From: Crossaster papposus
Lineage: Eukaryota; Echinodermata; Asteroidea; Velatida; Solasteridae
Length of the DNA: 64,000 nucleotides
NCBI GenBank assembly: GCA_037893245.1
Contig: JBAIAA010000008.1
Coordinates: 4,732,001-4,796,000 of the forward strand
Direction of reading: 5' to 3'
Below the pieces are notes generated by a model that saw nothing but the letters and a program-made list of their open reading frames with translations, ran no database searches and was not told where the DNA came from. A program made the translations under genes and the position numbers. This document shows, piece after piece, positions 39,807 through 51,348 of the stretch. Numbering within the stretch: position 1 is the first letter of the stretch; every line of letters begins with the position of its first letter.

Positions 39807-41249
39807 TACTCCGTCCGGCAGAAGATGATAGTTTACTGAAGGCTATTCTAATAACTCCGAGTCCATAACACCGGAGTTATTATGACCATCAAATATCATG
39901 TTCGACTCAGCGAGGAAGAACGATCAATACTTGAACGGCTTATCAAGCAGGAAAAGCCCAAAGTTGCACAACACAAAAAACGTAAAGCCAATATCCTTCT
40001 GGCTATCGATGAAAACCATGATCCACTGCAGCATGATCAGGTAGCCAAAGCTTTCCATGTTAGGCCGCTTACTATCACTCGCCTCAGGCAACGATTTGTT
40101 GAAGACGGGCTTGATGTCGCTGTCAATGGAAAACTAAGCAGCCACGGTCGGGTACGTAAACTCGATGGCGAAGCCGAAGCTCACCTTATTGCCCTTACCT
40201 GCTCACCACCACCGGAAGGAGCCAGCCGATGGACGCTAAACTTACTGACAAATCGCATGATTGAGCTCAGATACGTCGAATCGATTTCCAGAAGCACAGT
40301 ACATGAGGGGCTAAAAAAAATGAGCTTAAGCCCTGGCAAAAAAAGGAATGGTGTATACCTGCGGAAGAAAGCGCCAACTTTGTGAGTGCGATGGAGGATA
40401 TTCTTGAAGTCTATAAACGTCCTCTTGATCCAAGGCGTCCGCTTGTTTGCCTTGATGAAAGTAGCAAGCAGCATGTTACAGAAGTCGTTAATCCAATGCC
40501 TGTTGAGCCTGAAAAACCGGAGCGTTATGACACAGAGTATGAACGTAATGGCGTCAGCAATCTGTTCATGATGTTTGAACCCTTGACAGGTTGGCGGCAT
40601 GTTGAGGTGACTGATCGTAGGATCAGCGATTGATTGGGCTCATCAAATCAAGTTTCTGGTCGATGTTCGCCACAAAGATGCAGAGAAAGTTATACTGGTT
40701 GGAGACAACTTGAACACGCATTCTCCCGCATCACTTTATAAAGCTTTTTCCCCAGAAGAAGCCCGCAGAATGATTGATAAGCTTGAGTTTCATTACACCC
40801 CAAAGCATGGCAGTTGGCTGGATATGGCCGAAATTGAGCTGAGTATACTGAGTCGCCAATGTCTGGATCGGCGTATCCCTACCCAAGATATTCTCCGGAG
40901 AGAAGTCAAAGCCTGGGAGGAGAAGCGCAACGCAAGAAAAGTGACTACACAGTGGCGTTTTACCACTGAAGACGCTCGGATAAAACTTAAGAGACTGTAT
41001 CCAAAGATGCCAGAGCTTGATAATAAAGAGTAGATTGAGAGCCTCCATAGAACATAAACCAGGCTATTAGAGCAGCACTTTTTCCCATGAAAAATTGGGA
41101 AATGGGGCACTTTGCGTGAAATAACCCATTTTTTTGTCCTGCCACTCAAAATTGACTTAAATAACAGGACGGCTAACCATTGTCGACCATTTACACAAAC
41201 AGCTGACCGATCGGTTATCTTTGGTTATCAAATGGTGTCGGATGGAGTA
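39807..41249 (+). mobile_element. IS630-family element, copy 2, 1443 bp
   Basis: It has the same ends as copy 1, flanked by CTAC at 39803-39806 and 41250-41253. It is two bases longer than copy 1 because of one extra A in the A tract and one inserted base at about 40622. It lies between rsmC and yciA. Confidence 0.93.
39882..41033 (+). pseudogene. IS630 transposase, A8 tract and a second frameshift
   Basis: Here the A tract (40313-40320) has eight A; a -1 slip would read LKK-N-ELKPW. A one-base insertion at about 40622 (GGATCAGCG against GGACAGCG in copy 1) then shifts the DDE domain after VTDRR, so this copy cannot make a full enzyme even with slippage. Confidence 0.9.
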
Positions 41250-41347
41250 CTACCCGTTTACAACCTCCTTTCAGGCTTTTAGCATTGCCCGCCATGAAGG
41301 GGTTGTGTGTTTACACGTCACCCACTCAAACGCATGGAGACTACACA

Positions 41348-41731
41348 ATGGAATCACCTAACGGCGAGCCTGTGTTACGTACACTGGCGATGCCCGCTGA
41401 TACCAACCCGAATGGAGACATCTTTGGCGGCTGGCTCTTATCTCAGATGGATATGGCCGGTGGACTGGCCGCTAAACAGCGCAGTCATAGCCGGGTATCG
41501 ACAGTCGCTATTGAATCCATGACATTCAAACAGCCTGTTACGGTAGGAGATGTCATATGCTGCCACGCCCATTTTCTCCATATAGGCACCAGCTCCATGC
41601 GTATTAAGCTGGAAGTGTGGATCAACACCTTCCCCTTTAATGAGAATGACCGGGTAAAAGTCACGGAAGGTATCTTCACCTATGTTGCTATTGATGAGGA
41701 CGGTCGCCCTCACCCCGTTGACCGTGACTAG
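41348..41731 (+). CDS. yciA: Acyl-CoA thioesterase YciA
   Basis: This 127-residue hotdog-fold acyl-CoA hydrolase is read from the ATG at 41348 with GGAGA 8 bases upstream; an ATG at 41285 would add residues absent from homologues. Conserved segments: RTLAMPADTNPNGDIFGGWLLSQMD with the catalytic Asp, VTVAIES-like VSTVAIESMTF, and SSMRIKLEVW. It hydrolyses a broad range of acyl-CoAs. udk follows 60 bases downstream. Confidence 0.94.
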   Translation: MESPNGEPVLRTLAMPADTNPNGDIFGGWLLSQMDMAGGLAAKQRSHSRVSTVAIESMTFKQPVTVGDVICCHAHFLHIGTSSMRIKLEVWINTFPFNENDRVKVTEGIFTYVAIDEDGRPHPVDRD

Positions 41732-41791
41732 AAGTCTGTCATACTCCCGACCTTAACATCCGCGTTATCCTGCTGTGGACTACTATCTATT

Positions 41792-42412
41792 ATGAGCCAA
41801 AAAACCATTATTGTCGGTATTGCCGGCGCGTCTGCCTCCGGAAAAAGCCTGCTGGCTGAAACGCTGATCGAAGAGCTGCAATCCGAGCATGTGTGTGTGA
41901 TCTCTGAAGATGCCTATTACAAAGATCAATCGGCGCTGAGTATGGAGCAGCGAACACGCACCAATTATGATCACCCTGAATCCATGGATCATGACCTGCT
42001 GCTAGAGCATATGAAAGCTCTTAAAGCCGGTCAGGCCGTCAATGTGCCGAAGTACGATTACAATGTGCATAACCGAGCCTCTGATACACGCCCTGTCAAA
42101 CCCGCACGCGTGATACTTATCGAAGGGATCCTGCTATTCACCAATCCTGAATTGCGCAGCACCTTTGATTTGCGCTTTTTTATGGATACCCCGCTAGATA
42201 TCTGTCTCATCCGCCGGATGAAACGCGATATTCTCAGCCGTGGTCGCGACGTCGACTCAGTGATCAAACAATACCTTGACACGGTTCGCCCGATGTTTCT
42301 GCAGTTTATTGAACCTTCGCGCCAACATGCCGACCTGATTATCCCCCATGGCGGGAAAAACCGGATTGCAATTGATTTGATCAAAACGAAAATTCAGGGG
42401 TTGATTGACTAA
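41792..42412 (+). CDS. udk: Uridine kinase
   Basis: This 206-residue enzyme phosphorylates uridine and cytidine in pyrimidine salvage. The P-loop is [21 protein letters not shown] holds the catalytic Asp, [12 protein letters not shown] and [10 protein letters not shown] are the substrate region, and [13 protein letters not shown] is the lid. Length is close to the E. coli 213. Intact; its terminator-like hairpin (42444-44160) is split by IS1380 copy A. Confidence 0.96.
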   Translation: MSQKTIIVGIAGASASGKSLLAETLIEELQSEHVCVISEDAYYKDQSALSMEQRTRTNYDHPESMDHDLLLEHMKALKAGQAVNVPKYDYNVHNRASDTRPVKPARVILIEGILLFTNPELRSTFDLRFFMDTPLDICLIRRMKRDILSRGRDVDSVIKQYLDTVRPMFLQFIEPSRQHADLIIPHGGKNRIAIDLIKTKIQGLID

Positions 42413-42470
42413 GCTCAGTAGCAACCGAGTAATACGAAAACCCCTCTGTTTCAATGTGTTAAACGTATAA

Positions 42471-44140
42471 CCTAAATCCTGCAATCCAAACCCGAACAGG
42501 TCAATCGCAGCAACTGATCAAGCCCTCCTGATTCTGATTATGCTACTATCGAGCAAATATTTACCTTTTCAGTGGATTTTAATCACATGAGCCGTCGTGT
42601 TTGGTTCATCTTACTGCTATTCCTGATATCAGGGCGCGATAACTCCTTCCGCATTAGCAGAATGTTTTTCTAATCATCCATTGTTCGCTATTTACAAACA
42701 GTCACCTACTGCTAGCCAAGCATCCCACTCCGTTTGGTAGAGATGCTCTTTGTTACTGGCAACGGTCAACTGCCTGTTACCTGTCAACAGTTTTCCGGCA
42801 ACCCGTATCATATAGCAGCGAATGCTTTCCGGCTCCCACTTCATCAACTGACGATTCCCACTCATCAGTGCCATCCAACGTGTTGTATTGTAGGCCAGTA
42901 TTGCACATTGCATAAGCGCACTGTTTGCCATGAAATGATCGGTTTTGATCTGCCCGAGAGCCATCTGGTTTTTGCACTCTTCGATCCAGGTTTCGCAGGT
43001 AGCCCGCTTGCCATACGCTTTATGGATCTCCCATGGACTCAACGACTCAGTAGTCACGTAGCAGAAGTAGTCGTACTCTGGCTTCGGGTCTAACAATTCG
43101 CACTGGGTGTTTTCTGGCTTCCCGATCTTTCTTTGCCGGACAGCCACGAAGCAACGAGCCCGGTCCCAGTCACCACAGCAGTGTTGAAACTCGCACCACT
43201 CCCACCCTGGCTGATGCACGACAGGTTGCCAGTCTTGCGGGATTAACAGTTTGTGTAGATTCTTCAGTTTGACCTTAACCAGATAACGATGTCCTAAATC
43301 CTCCAGATAGGTCAGTAATGGTCCACCAAAGTAGCCACTATCAGCCCTGAAAAAAATCTTCATGTGGGAAGGCAGAGTAACCAGCAACTGTTTCATAAAC
43401 TCTATGGAGCCATTAGCAGTGTAGGCATCACCACTTCGTAACCAACCCTGCAGCACTTCTTTGGTTTCCGCGCAAAAGGCCAGCTGCGGGTGGTACGACA
43501 GCGCCCCTCTTTTTTTCTCGTTAAACCCTTTCTTTGCGCCTTCCTGAAAACCAAAACAGGTTTTTACCGTAGAATCGAGGTCAATGGTGACCTGTTTAAA
43601 AGCATAAACGGTAGATGTTCCTGAGCGCAGTGCCTGTTTCCAAACACTCTCCCTCATTTCGTGGACAGCGGTTTCCAGTTCAACGACGCTGGCAAAGTGG
43701 AACAGCTTTAAAATGCGTCCAAATTGACTGTCACACGGAATGCGTTGAAAACGGGTGCATTCTCGGAGAACGCTATCCTGCCAGACCGTGCACACTTTCA
43801 TCAGACTTTTGGCACCTGCCAGAATGCCGGTGGTTACCATCAGAATGACATCTGACAGTTGGAAAGTGGCATTAGAGCCTCGTTGAATATTAATCCGTTT
43901 GTCCAGTAGGTCGGCCAGCCCCATCCGGTTCAGGAAGCGAAACACAGGGATAAGTCCAGCCTGACTGGTAAGCGGCTTTTTAGCTTGAGTGAAATGTACC
44001 TTCCGCTGCTTCAAACGTGCTTTTGACTTGTTTTTTTTGCTCATTGAAAAAGTGATGCTTTATGAAACGAAAACATCATTTAATCTCTTTATTCACGGGT
44101 GATTGCAACTTTTATTTCGATATTATTTGCAGGATTTAGG
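42471..44140 (-). mobile_element. IS1380-family element, copy A, 1670 bp
   Basis: CCTAAATCCTGCAA and its inverse form the ends. The 5-base duplication TATAA lies at 42466-42470 and 44141-44145. It is nearly identical to copies B, C and D. Confidence 0.95.
42692..44044 (-). CDS. IS1380 transposase (copy A)
   Basis: This 450-residue DDE enzyme has a basic N-terminus (SKKNKSKARLKQRK), first catalytic Asp in TIDLDSTVKTCFGFQEGAKKG, SYHPQLAF, second Asp in FFRADSGYFGG, and the Glu region ETWIEECKNQMALGQIKTD. It is unbroken and probably active, as the four copies are almost identical. Confidence 0.95.
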   Translation of the reverse strand: MSKKNKSKARLKQRKVHFTQAKKPLTSQAGLIPVFRFLNRMGLADLLDKRINIQRGSNATFQLSDVILMVTTGILAGAKSLMKVCTVWQDSVLRECTRFQRIPCDSQFGRILKLFHFASVVELETAVHEMRESVWKQALRSGTSTVYAFKQVTIDLDSTVKTCFGFQEGAKKGFNEKKRGALSYHPQLAFCAETKEVLQGWLRSGDAYTANGSIEFMKQLLVTLPSHMKIFFRADSGYFGGPLLTYLEDLGHRYLVKVKLKNLHKLLIPQDWQPVVHQPGWEWCEFQHCCGDWDRARCFVAVRQRKIGKPENTQCELLDPKPEYDYFCYVTTESLSPWEIHKAYGKRATCETWIEECKNQMALGQIKTDHFMANSALMQCAILAYNTTRWMALMSGNRQLMKWEPESIRCYMIRVAGKLLTGNRQLTVASNKEHLYQTEWDAWLAVGDCL

Positions 44141-45620
44141 TATAACGCATTGAAACAGAGTATTCATTTTGGCCGACACCGCTAACCAGATGCCTTAACA
44201 TTGAAATAGTAGGCTATACCTATGAATTGATTTTTAACCTTTTTGTATAAACCATGACAAACAAATCACTGCCTTTGATTGCATTGTTATTTTCAACGTA
44301 ACTGTTCAGCCCCTCTCAACTTAGACTTGATTTTTTCCGATTTTGATCAATGCTTTGAGTATTCAAATAGATTGAGCGGCCTGTATTTTAGTGACTATGC
44401 CATCTCCAGGCACTCAGACCATCGCTTTGCTATTGGGGGCTATCAACCACCTCCAATCTCAGCTTGTGGCATTAGAAGAGCGCTGTCGTGATCTGGAAGA
44501 AAAGGTTTCAAAGAACAGTAGCAACAGTAGCAAGCCTCCCTCATCAGATGGCTACCAAAAACCGAATGCCAATGATAACGATGAATCTGACTCCCCTAAC
44601 CCTCAAAGCTTAAGGCAGTCTTCAGGTCTAAAGGCCGGAGGTCAGAAAAAACACAAAGGCCATTGCCTACGTGCTACTGAGAAACCTGATCACACGCAGT
44701 ACCACAAGGTCAATGACTGTAAATTGTGCGGTATTGCATTGAATGATGAGAAAGTCATCAAATATAGAGAGAGGCAAGTCTTTGAGCCTGGTAACCCCGG
44801 TAGCTTTACTGTGACGGCGCACCTTGCTGAAGAGAAGGTGTGCCCTTGCGGCCATCGCAATCAAGCCACCTTCCCTGAAGGCGTTAACAGTTACGTACAG
44901 TATGGTCCTGTGACGCGAGCAATGTCTGTCTATTTTTGTCAGTACCAAATGATTCCCTACGGTAGAGCCGCCGAACTTTTTGCTGATATGTTCTCTTTGC
45001 CAATCAGCACAGGGACGATCTGCAACTTCCAAAAAATAGCTTGGAAGCAATTGGAGTCAACAGAAGAAGGCATTAAAGCCGCGCTACTGGGGTCAGAAGT
45101 GGCAGGGGCTGATGAAACAGGAATGCGGGTTGATGGTAAACTGTGGTGGCTTCATCTGTTTCGCGATGATCGTTGGTCTCTGTACTATCTATAGAACTTA
45201 CGCATTGACAGACATCCAAAAAAATTGCTAGATCAGCAAAAAAACAGTGGATGTCGTCGTGCGTAGAAAAATAACAAAACCAACAACAGCCAAGTGCGAC
45301 CTCCCGAAGTATACGGGGTTTCTACTCTGTGAACCCAAATCAGCCACCTGTACCCGTCTTAGCGAATTGAGTGATATATCGCATGACAGTGTTAACCGCT
45401 TTCTCCAACGTGAAAACTTTGCTCCTGAAGATCTTTTTCTAGAAGCGTCAGCAAGGCTTATTCTTGAAGGTGGGACGCTATCGGTTGATGATACGGTGCT
45501 GGATAAACCTTATACCCATTACACGGCTTTAGTCGGTCATTACTACTCAGGAAAGCACCACAAAACCGTCCAGGGTATTAATCTCATCACGCTTTATTAC
45601 ACGGACATCAAAGGCTACAA

Positions 45621-47290
45621 CCTAAATCCTGCAATCCAAACCCGAACAGGTCAATCGCAGCAACTGATCAAGCCCTCCTGATTCTGATTATGCTACTATC
45701 GAGCAAATATTTACCTTTTCAGTGGATTTTAATCACATGAGCCGTCGTGTTTGGTTCATCTTACTGCTATTCCTGATATCAGGGCGCGATAACTCCTTCC
45801 GCATTAGCAGAATGTTTTTCTAATCATCCATTGTTCGCTATTTACAAACAGTCACCTACTGCTAGCCAAGCATCCCACTCCGTTTGGTAGAGATGCTCTT
45901 TGTTACTGGCAACGGTCAACTGCCTGTTACCTGTCAACAGTTTTCCGGCAACCCGTATCATATAGCAGCGAATGCTTTCCGGCTCCCACTTCATCAACTG
46001 ACGATTCCCACTCATCAGTGCCATCCAACGTGTTGTATTGTAGGCCAGTATTGCACATTGCATAAGCGCACTGTTTGCCATGAAATGATCGGTTTTGATC
46101 TGCCCGAGAGCCATCTGGTTTTTGCACTCTTCGATCCAGGTTTCGCAGGTAGCCCGCTTGCCATACGCTTTATGGATCTCCCATGGACTCAACGACTCAG
46201 TAGTCACGTAGCAGAAGTAGTCGTACTCTGGCTTCGGGTCTAACAATTCGCACTGGGTGTTTTCTGGCTTCCCGATCTTTCTTTGCCGGACAGCCACGAA
46301 GCAACGAGCCCGGTCCCAGTCACCACAGCAGTGTTGAAACTCGCACCACTCCCACCCTGGCTGATGCACGACAGGTTGCCAGTCTTGCGGGATTAACAGT
46401 TTGTGTAGATTCTTCAGTTTGACCTTAACCAGATAACGATGTCCTAAATCCTCCAGATAGGTCAGTAATGGTCCACCAAAGTAGCCACTATCAGCCCTGA
46501 AAAAAATCTTCATGTGGGAAGGCAGAGTAACCAGCAACTGTTTCATAAACTCTATGGAGCCATTAGCAGTGTAGGCATCACCACTTCGTAACCAACCCTG
46601 CAGCACTTCTTTGGTTTCCGCGCAAAAGGCCAGCTGCGGGTGGTACGACAGCGCCCCTCTTTTTTTCTCGTTAAACCCTTTCTTTGCGCCTTCCTGAAAA
46701 CCAAAACAGGTTTTTACCGTAGAATCGAGGTCAATGGTGACCTGTTTAAAAGCATAAACGGTAGATGTTCCTGAGCGCAGTGCCTGTTTCCAAACACTCT
46801 CCCTCATTTCGTGGACAGCGGTTTCCAGTTCAACGACGCTGGCAAAGTGGAACAGCTTTAAAATGCGTCCAAATTGACTGTCACAAGGAATGCGTTGAAA
46901 ACGGGTGCATTCTCGGAGAACGCTATCCTGCCAGACCGTGCACACTTTCATCAGACTTTTGGCACCTGCCAGAATGCCGGTGGTTACCATCAGAATGACA
47001 TCTGACAGTTGGAAAGTGGCATTAGAGCCTCGTTGAATATTAATCCGTTTGTCCAGTAGGTCGGCCAGCCCCATCCGGTTCAGGAAGCGAAACACAGGGA
47101 TAAGTCCAGCCTGACTGGTAAGCGGCTTTTTAGCTTGAGTGAAATGTACCTTCCGCTGCTTCAAACGTGCTTTTGACTTGTTTTTTTTGCTCATTGAAAA
47201 AGTGATGCTTTATGAAACGAAAACATCATTTAATCTCTTTATTCACGGGTGATTGCAACTTTTATTTCGATATTATTTGCAGGATTTAGG
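45621..47290 (-). mobile_element. IS1380-family element, copy B, 1670 bp
   Basis: The duplication TACAA lies at 45616-45620 and 47291-47295. It sits inside IS701-like copy 3, the innermost layer of the nest. Confidence 0.96.
45842..47194 (-). CDS. IS1380 transposase (copy B)
   Basis: Its 450 residues are identical in protein to copy A. One base differs between A and B near the segment encoding RIPCDSQFG. No lesion. Confidence 0.95.
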   Translation of the reverse strand: MSKKNKSKARLKQRKVHFTQAKKPLTSQAGLIPVFRFLNRMGLADLLDKRINIQRGSNATFQLSDVILMVTTGILAGAKSLMKVCTVWQDSVLRECTRFQRIPCDSQFGRILKLFHFASVVELETAVHEMRESVWKQALRSGTSTVYAFKQVTIDLDSTVKTCFGFQEGAKKGFNEKKRGALSYHPQLAFCAETKEVLQGWLRSGDAYTANGSIEFMKQLLVTLPSHMKIFFRADSGYFGGPLLTYLEDLGHRYLVKVKLKNLHKLLIPQDWQPVVHQPGWEWCEFQHCCGDWDRARCFVAVRQRKIGKPENTQCELLDPKPEYDYFCYVTTESLSPWEIHKAYGKRATCETWIEECKNQMALGQIKTDHFMANSALMQCAILAYNTTRWMALMSGNRQLMKWEPESIRCYMIRVAGKLLTGNRQLTVASNKEHLYQTEWDAWLAVGDCL

Positions 47291-48127
47291 TACAACTTGC
47301 CCGTTAATTTCCGTATTTACAATCCAGCCGATGGCAAAACTAAAAATGACTACTTTGTCGATATGCTGAAAGAAGTACTGGCATGGGGACTCGAACCTGC
47401 ATGTGTTACCGGTGACTCTTGGTATAGCAGTATTGGAAACCTCAAAGCTGTGAAAAACAATGGTTTGGGTTTTATGTTCGCTGTTAAAAGCAACCGTACT
47501 GTCTCTGTGCAAAAGGGTAACTACCAACAGGTGCAGAGCCTGGAGATTCCCGAAGAAGGAAAAACTGTATGGCTACGTAACTTTGGTCATGTACGACTCT
47601 ACCGGACGCGACTCAAAAACGAGCTGCGCCATTACGTTGTTTACACTTCTCATGTCGGAGCAGATCTATCTCCACGATCTGATTTTGATCAGCTGCACCA
47701 ACATCATTGGGCGATCGAAGAGTATCACCGGGCATTAAAGCAACTCTGCAACATCGAGCGTTTTCAGGTGAGAGGGGAGCGACAGATCCGGAATCATATT
47801 TTTGCGGCTATCTTTGGCTATACCTGTCTTCAGGCGATGAAAGTATCAGGGTCACTCAGAAGCGTCTATAGCGTCAGGAAAGACGCCCTCAAAGAAGCTA
47901 CCTGGGATTTCATAAAAAGCTTCTCCGAGGGAAAGGAATGGTTGAGGCCATTTTTTGCCGGACCTGTCAATGCGTAAGTTCTATATCTATCAAAAAAACG
48001 TGGGCGTGAAGCTATGGATACAATGGGTGTTCTATTGCTGTTTACTGGTGTGCTGGTACATGACCATTGGAAACCCTATTTTCATTATGCAGTGACTCAT
48101 ACGCTGTGCAACGCGCATCACTTACGA

Positions 48128-49797
48128 CCTAAATCCTGTAAATAATATCGAAATAAAAGTTGCAATCACCCGTGAATAAAGAGATTAAATGATGTTTTCG
48201 TTTCATAAAGCATCACTTTTTCAATGAGCAAAAAAAACAAGTCAAAAGCACGTTTGAAGCAGCGGAAGGTACATTTCACTCAAGCTAAAAAGCCGCTTAC
48301 CAGTCAGGCTGGACTTATCCCTGTGTTTCGCTTCCTGAACCGGATGGGGCTGGCCGACCTACTGGACAAACGGATTAATATTCAACGAGGCTCTAATGCC
48401 ACTTTCCAACTGTCAGATGTCATTCTGATGGTAACCACCGGCATTCTGGCAGGTGCCAAAAGTCTGATGAAAGTGTGCACGGTCTGGCAGGATAGCGTTC
48501 TCCGAGAATGCACCCGTTTTCAACGCATTCCTTGTGACAGTCAATTTGGACGCATTTTAAAGCTGTTCCACTTTGCCAGCGTCGTTGAACTGGAAACCGC
48601 TGTCCACGAAATGAGGGAGAGTGTTTGGAAACAGGCACTGCGCTCAGGAACATCTACCGTTTATGCTTTTAAACAGGTCACCATTGACCTCGATTCTACG
48701 GTAAAAACCTGTTTTGGTTTTCAGGAAGGCGCAAAGAAAGGGTTTAACGAGAAAAAAAGAGGGGCGCTGTCGTACCACCCGCAGCTGGCCTTTTGCGCGG
48801 AAACCAAAGAAGTGCTGCAGGGTTGGTTACGAAGTGGTGATGCCTACACTGCTAATGGCTCCATAGAGTTTATGAAACAGTTGCTGGTTACTCTGCCTTC
48901 CCACATGAAGATTTTTTTCAGGGCTGATAGTGGCTACTTTGGTGGACCATTACTGACCTATCTGGAGGATTTAGGACATCGTTATCTGGTTAAGGTCAAA
49001 CTGAAGAATCTACACAAACTGTTAATCCCGCAAGACTGGCAACCTGTCGTGCATCAGCCAGGGTGGGAGTGGTGCGAGTTTCAACACTGCTGTGGTGACT
49101 GGGACCGGGCTCGTTGCTTCGTGGCTGTCCGGCAAAGAAAGATCGGGAAGCCAGAAAACACCCAGTGCGAATTGTTAGACCCGAAGCCAGAGTACGACTA
49201 CTTCTGCTACGTGACTACTGAGTCGTTGAGTCCATGGGAGATCCATAAAGCGTATGGCAAGCGGGCTACCTGCGAAACCTGGATCGAAGAGTGCAAAAAC
49301 CAGATGGCTCTCGGGCAGATCAAAACCGATCATTTCATGGCAAACAGTGCGCTTATGCAATGTGCAATACTGGCCTACAATACAACACGTTGGATGGCAC
49401 TGATGAGTGGGAATCGTCAGTTGATGAAGTGGGAGCCGGAAAGCATTCGCTGCTATATGATACGGGTTGCCGGAAAACTGTTGACAGGTAACAGGCAGTT
49501 GACCGTTGCCAGTAACAAAGAGCATCTCTACCAAACGGAGTGGGATGCTTGGCTAGCAGTAGGTGACTGTTTGTAAATAGCGAACAATGGATGATTAGAA
49601 AAACATTCTGCTAATGCGGAAGGAGTTATCGCGCCCTGATATCAGGAATAGCAGTAAGATGAACCAAACACGACGGCTCATGTGATTAAAATCCACTGAA
49701 AAGGTAAATATTTGCTCGATAGTAGCATAATCAGAATCAGGAGGGCTTGATCAGTTGCTGCGATTGACCTGTTCGGGTTTGGATTGCAGGATTTAGG
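48128..49797 (+). mobile_element. IS1380-family element, copy C, 1670 bp
   Basis: The duplication TACGA lies at 48123-48127 and 49798-49802. It is inserted directly in IS66 copy 2, in the opposite orientation to A and B. Confidence 0.96.
48224..49576 (+). CDS. IS1380 transposase (copy C)
   Basis: 450 residues, the same sequence as copies A and B, no lesion. The catalytic segments LDSTVKTCFG, RADSGYFGG and WIEECKNQM are all present. Confidence 0.95.
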   Translation: MSKKNKSKARLKQRKVHFTQAKKPLTSQAGLIPVFRFLNRMGLADLLDKRINIQRGSNATFQLSDVILMVTTGILAGAKSLMKVCTVWQDSVLRECTRFQRIPCDSQFGRILKLFHFASVVELETAVHEMRESVWKQALRSGTSTVYAFKQVTIDLDSTVKTCFGFQEGAKKGFNEKKRGALSYHPQLAFCAETKEVLQGWLRSGDAYTANGSIEFMKQLLVTLPSHMKIFFRADSGYFGGPLLTYLEDLGHRYLVKVKLKNLHKLLIPQDWQPVVHQPGWEWCEFQHCCGDWDRARCFVAVRQRKIGKPENTQCELLDPKPEYDYFCYVTTESLSPWEIHKAYGKRATCETWIEECKNQMALGQIKTDHFMANSALMQCAILAYNTTRWMALMSGNRQLMKWEPESIRCYMIRVAGKLLTGNRQLTVASNKEHLYQTEWDAWLAVGDCL

Positions 49798-50242
49798 TAC
49801 GAGAATTACAAGCCGTTCTGGATCATGACGGCAATTACTTGGCCGGTCGAATAATTAAAGTGTTGAGGCTAGCCTTGCATCTTTGTAAAGGCTTTAAGCG
49901 CATAGGCTTAACTGAAATGCCGGCAACCATTAGAGTACGGATTGACCGTATCTTCACCCGCTTGGCGCAGCGCGCTTTAGAGAAGGAGGCCGCTGTCATG
50001 GAAAGACGACGACAACGGCTTGGAAAAAAGAAAACCAAAAACACGAAAGCGTACAACCTGTTCAAACGGTTATGAAACTATCAGGAAGAATCCCTACGAT
50101 TTATGACTAACTTCAAAATACCGTTCGACAATAATGGCAGCGAGCGGGATGTCCGCATGGCAAAATGAAAGCAGAAGATATCAGGTTGCTTCAGGAGTGA
50201 AGACGGAGGAGAGTGGTTCACAAGAGTCCGTAGTTACTTATC

Positions 50243-51348
50243 TAGAACTTACGCATTGACAGGTCCGGCAAAAAATGGCCTCAACCATTCCTTCCCCTCG
50301 GAGAAGCTTTTTATGAAATCCCAGGTAGCTTCTTTGAGGGCGTCTTTCCTGACGCTATAGACGCTTCTGAGTGACCCTGATACTTTCATCGCCTGAAGAC
50401 AGGTATAGCCAAAGATAGCCGCAAAAATATGATTCCGGACCTGTCGCTCCCCTCTCACCTGAAAACGCTCGATGTTGCAGAGTTGCTTTAATGCCCGGTG
50501 ATACTCTTCGATCGCCCAATGATGTTGGTGCAGCTGATCAAAATCAGATCGTGGAGATAGATCTGCTCCGACATGAGGAGTGTAAACAACGTAATGGTGC
50601 AGCTCGTTTTTGAGTCGCGTCCGGTAGAGTCGTACATGACCAAAGTTACGTAGCCATACAGTTTTTCCTTCTTCGGGAATCTCCAGGCTCTGCACCTGTT
50701 GGTAGTTACTCTTTTGCACAGAGACAGTACGGTTGCTTTTAACAGCGAACATAAAACCCAAACCATTGTTTTTCACAGCTTTGAGGTTTCCAATACTGCT
50801 ATACCAAGAGTCACCGGTAACACATGCAGGTTCGAGTCCCCATGCCAGTACTTCTTTCAGCATATCGACAAAGTAGTCATTTTTAGTTTTGCCATCGGCT
50901 GGATTGTAAATACGGAAATTAACGGGCAAGTTGTAGCCTTTGATGTCCGTGTAATAAAGCGTGATGAGATTAATACCCTTGACGGTTTTGTGGTGCTTTC
51001 CTGAGTAGTAATGACCGACTAAAGCCGTGTAATGGGTATAAGGTTTATCCAGCACCGTATCATCAACCGATAGCGTCCCACCTTCAAGAATAAGCCTTGC
51101 TGACGCTTCTAGAAAAAGATCTTCAGGAGCAAAGTTTTCACGTTGGAGAAAGCGGTTAACACTGTCATGCGATATATCACTCAATTCGCTAAGACGGGTA
51201 CAGGTGTTCACAGAGTAGAAACCCCGTATACTTCGGGAGGTCGCACTTGGCTGTTGTTGGTTTTGTTATTTTTCTACGCACGACGACATCCACTGTTTTT
51301 TTGCTGATCTAGCAATTTTTTTGGATGTCTGTCAATGCGTAAGTTCTA
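50243..51348 (-). mobile_element. IS4/IS701-superfamily element, copy 4, 1106 bp
   Basis: The duplication TTATC lies at 50238-50242 and 51349-51353. It is eleven bases shorter than the other copies because of an internal deletion near 51207. Confidence 0.95.
50249..51293 (-). pseudogene. IS701-like transposase with 11-bp deletion
   Basis: The deletion removes CCAAATCAGCC after about 30 codons and shifts the frame. The remaining reading (from 51211, 320 codons) still contains all three catalytic segments, but lacks the normal start. Confidence 0.9.

Larger units (their letters stand above)
42444..44160. terminator. Palindrome after udk, split in its loop by IS1380 copy A
   Basis: CTCTGTTTCAATGTG (42444-42458) and CGCATTGAAACAGAG (44146-44160) pair over 15 bases with one G-T type mismatch. 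Before insertion the loop was about 12 bases. No strong T run follows, so it may be a terminator or a mobile repeat. Confidence 0.6.
45247..47977 (+). pseudogene. IS701-like transposase split by IS1380 copy B
   Basis: The first part ends at DIKGYN (45620) and the second resumes at NLPVNFRIY (from 47296). Removing the insert and one TACAA gives an uninterrupted 352-codon frame. This loss is purely insertional. Confidence 0.93.
45192..47983 (+). mobile_element. IS4/IS701-superfamily element, copy 3, split by IS1380 copy B
   Basis: The duplication TATCTA lies at 45186-45191 and 47984-47989. Without the insert it is 1117 bases, as in copies 1, 2 and 5. Confidence 0.95.

Noticed and set aside
11924-41249. 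Composite transposon between the two IS630 copies
   Set aside because: Each copy has its own private flanking duplication (CTAG, CTAC), showing separate insertions.
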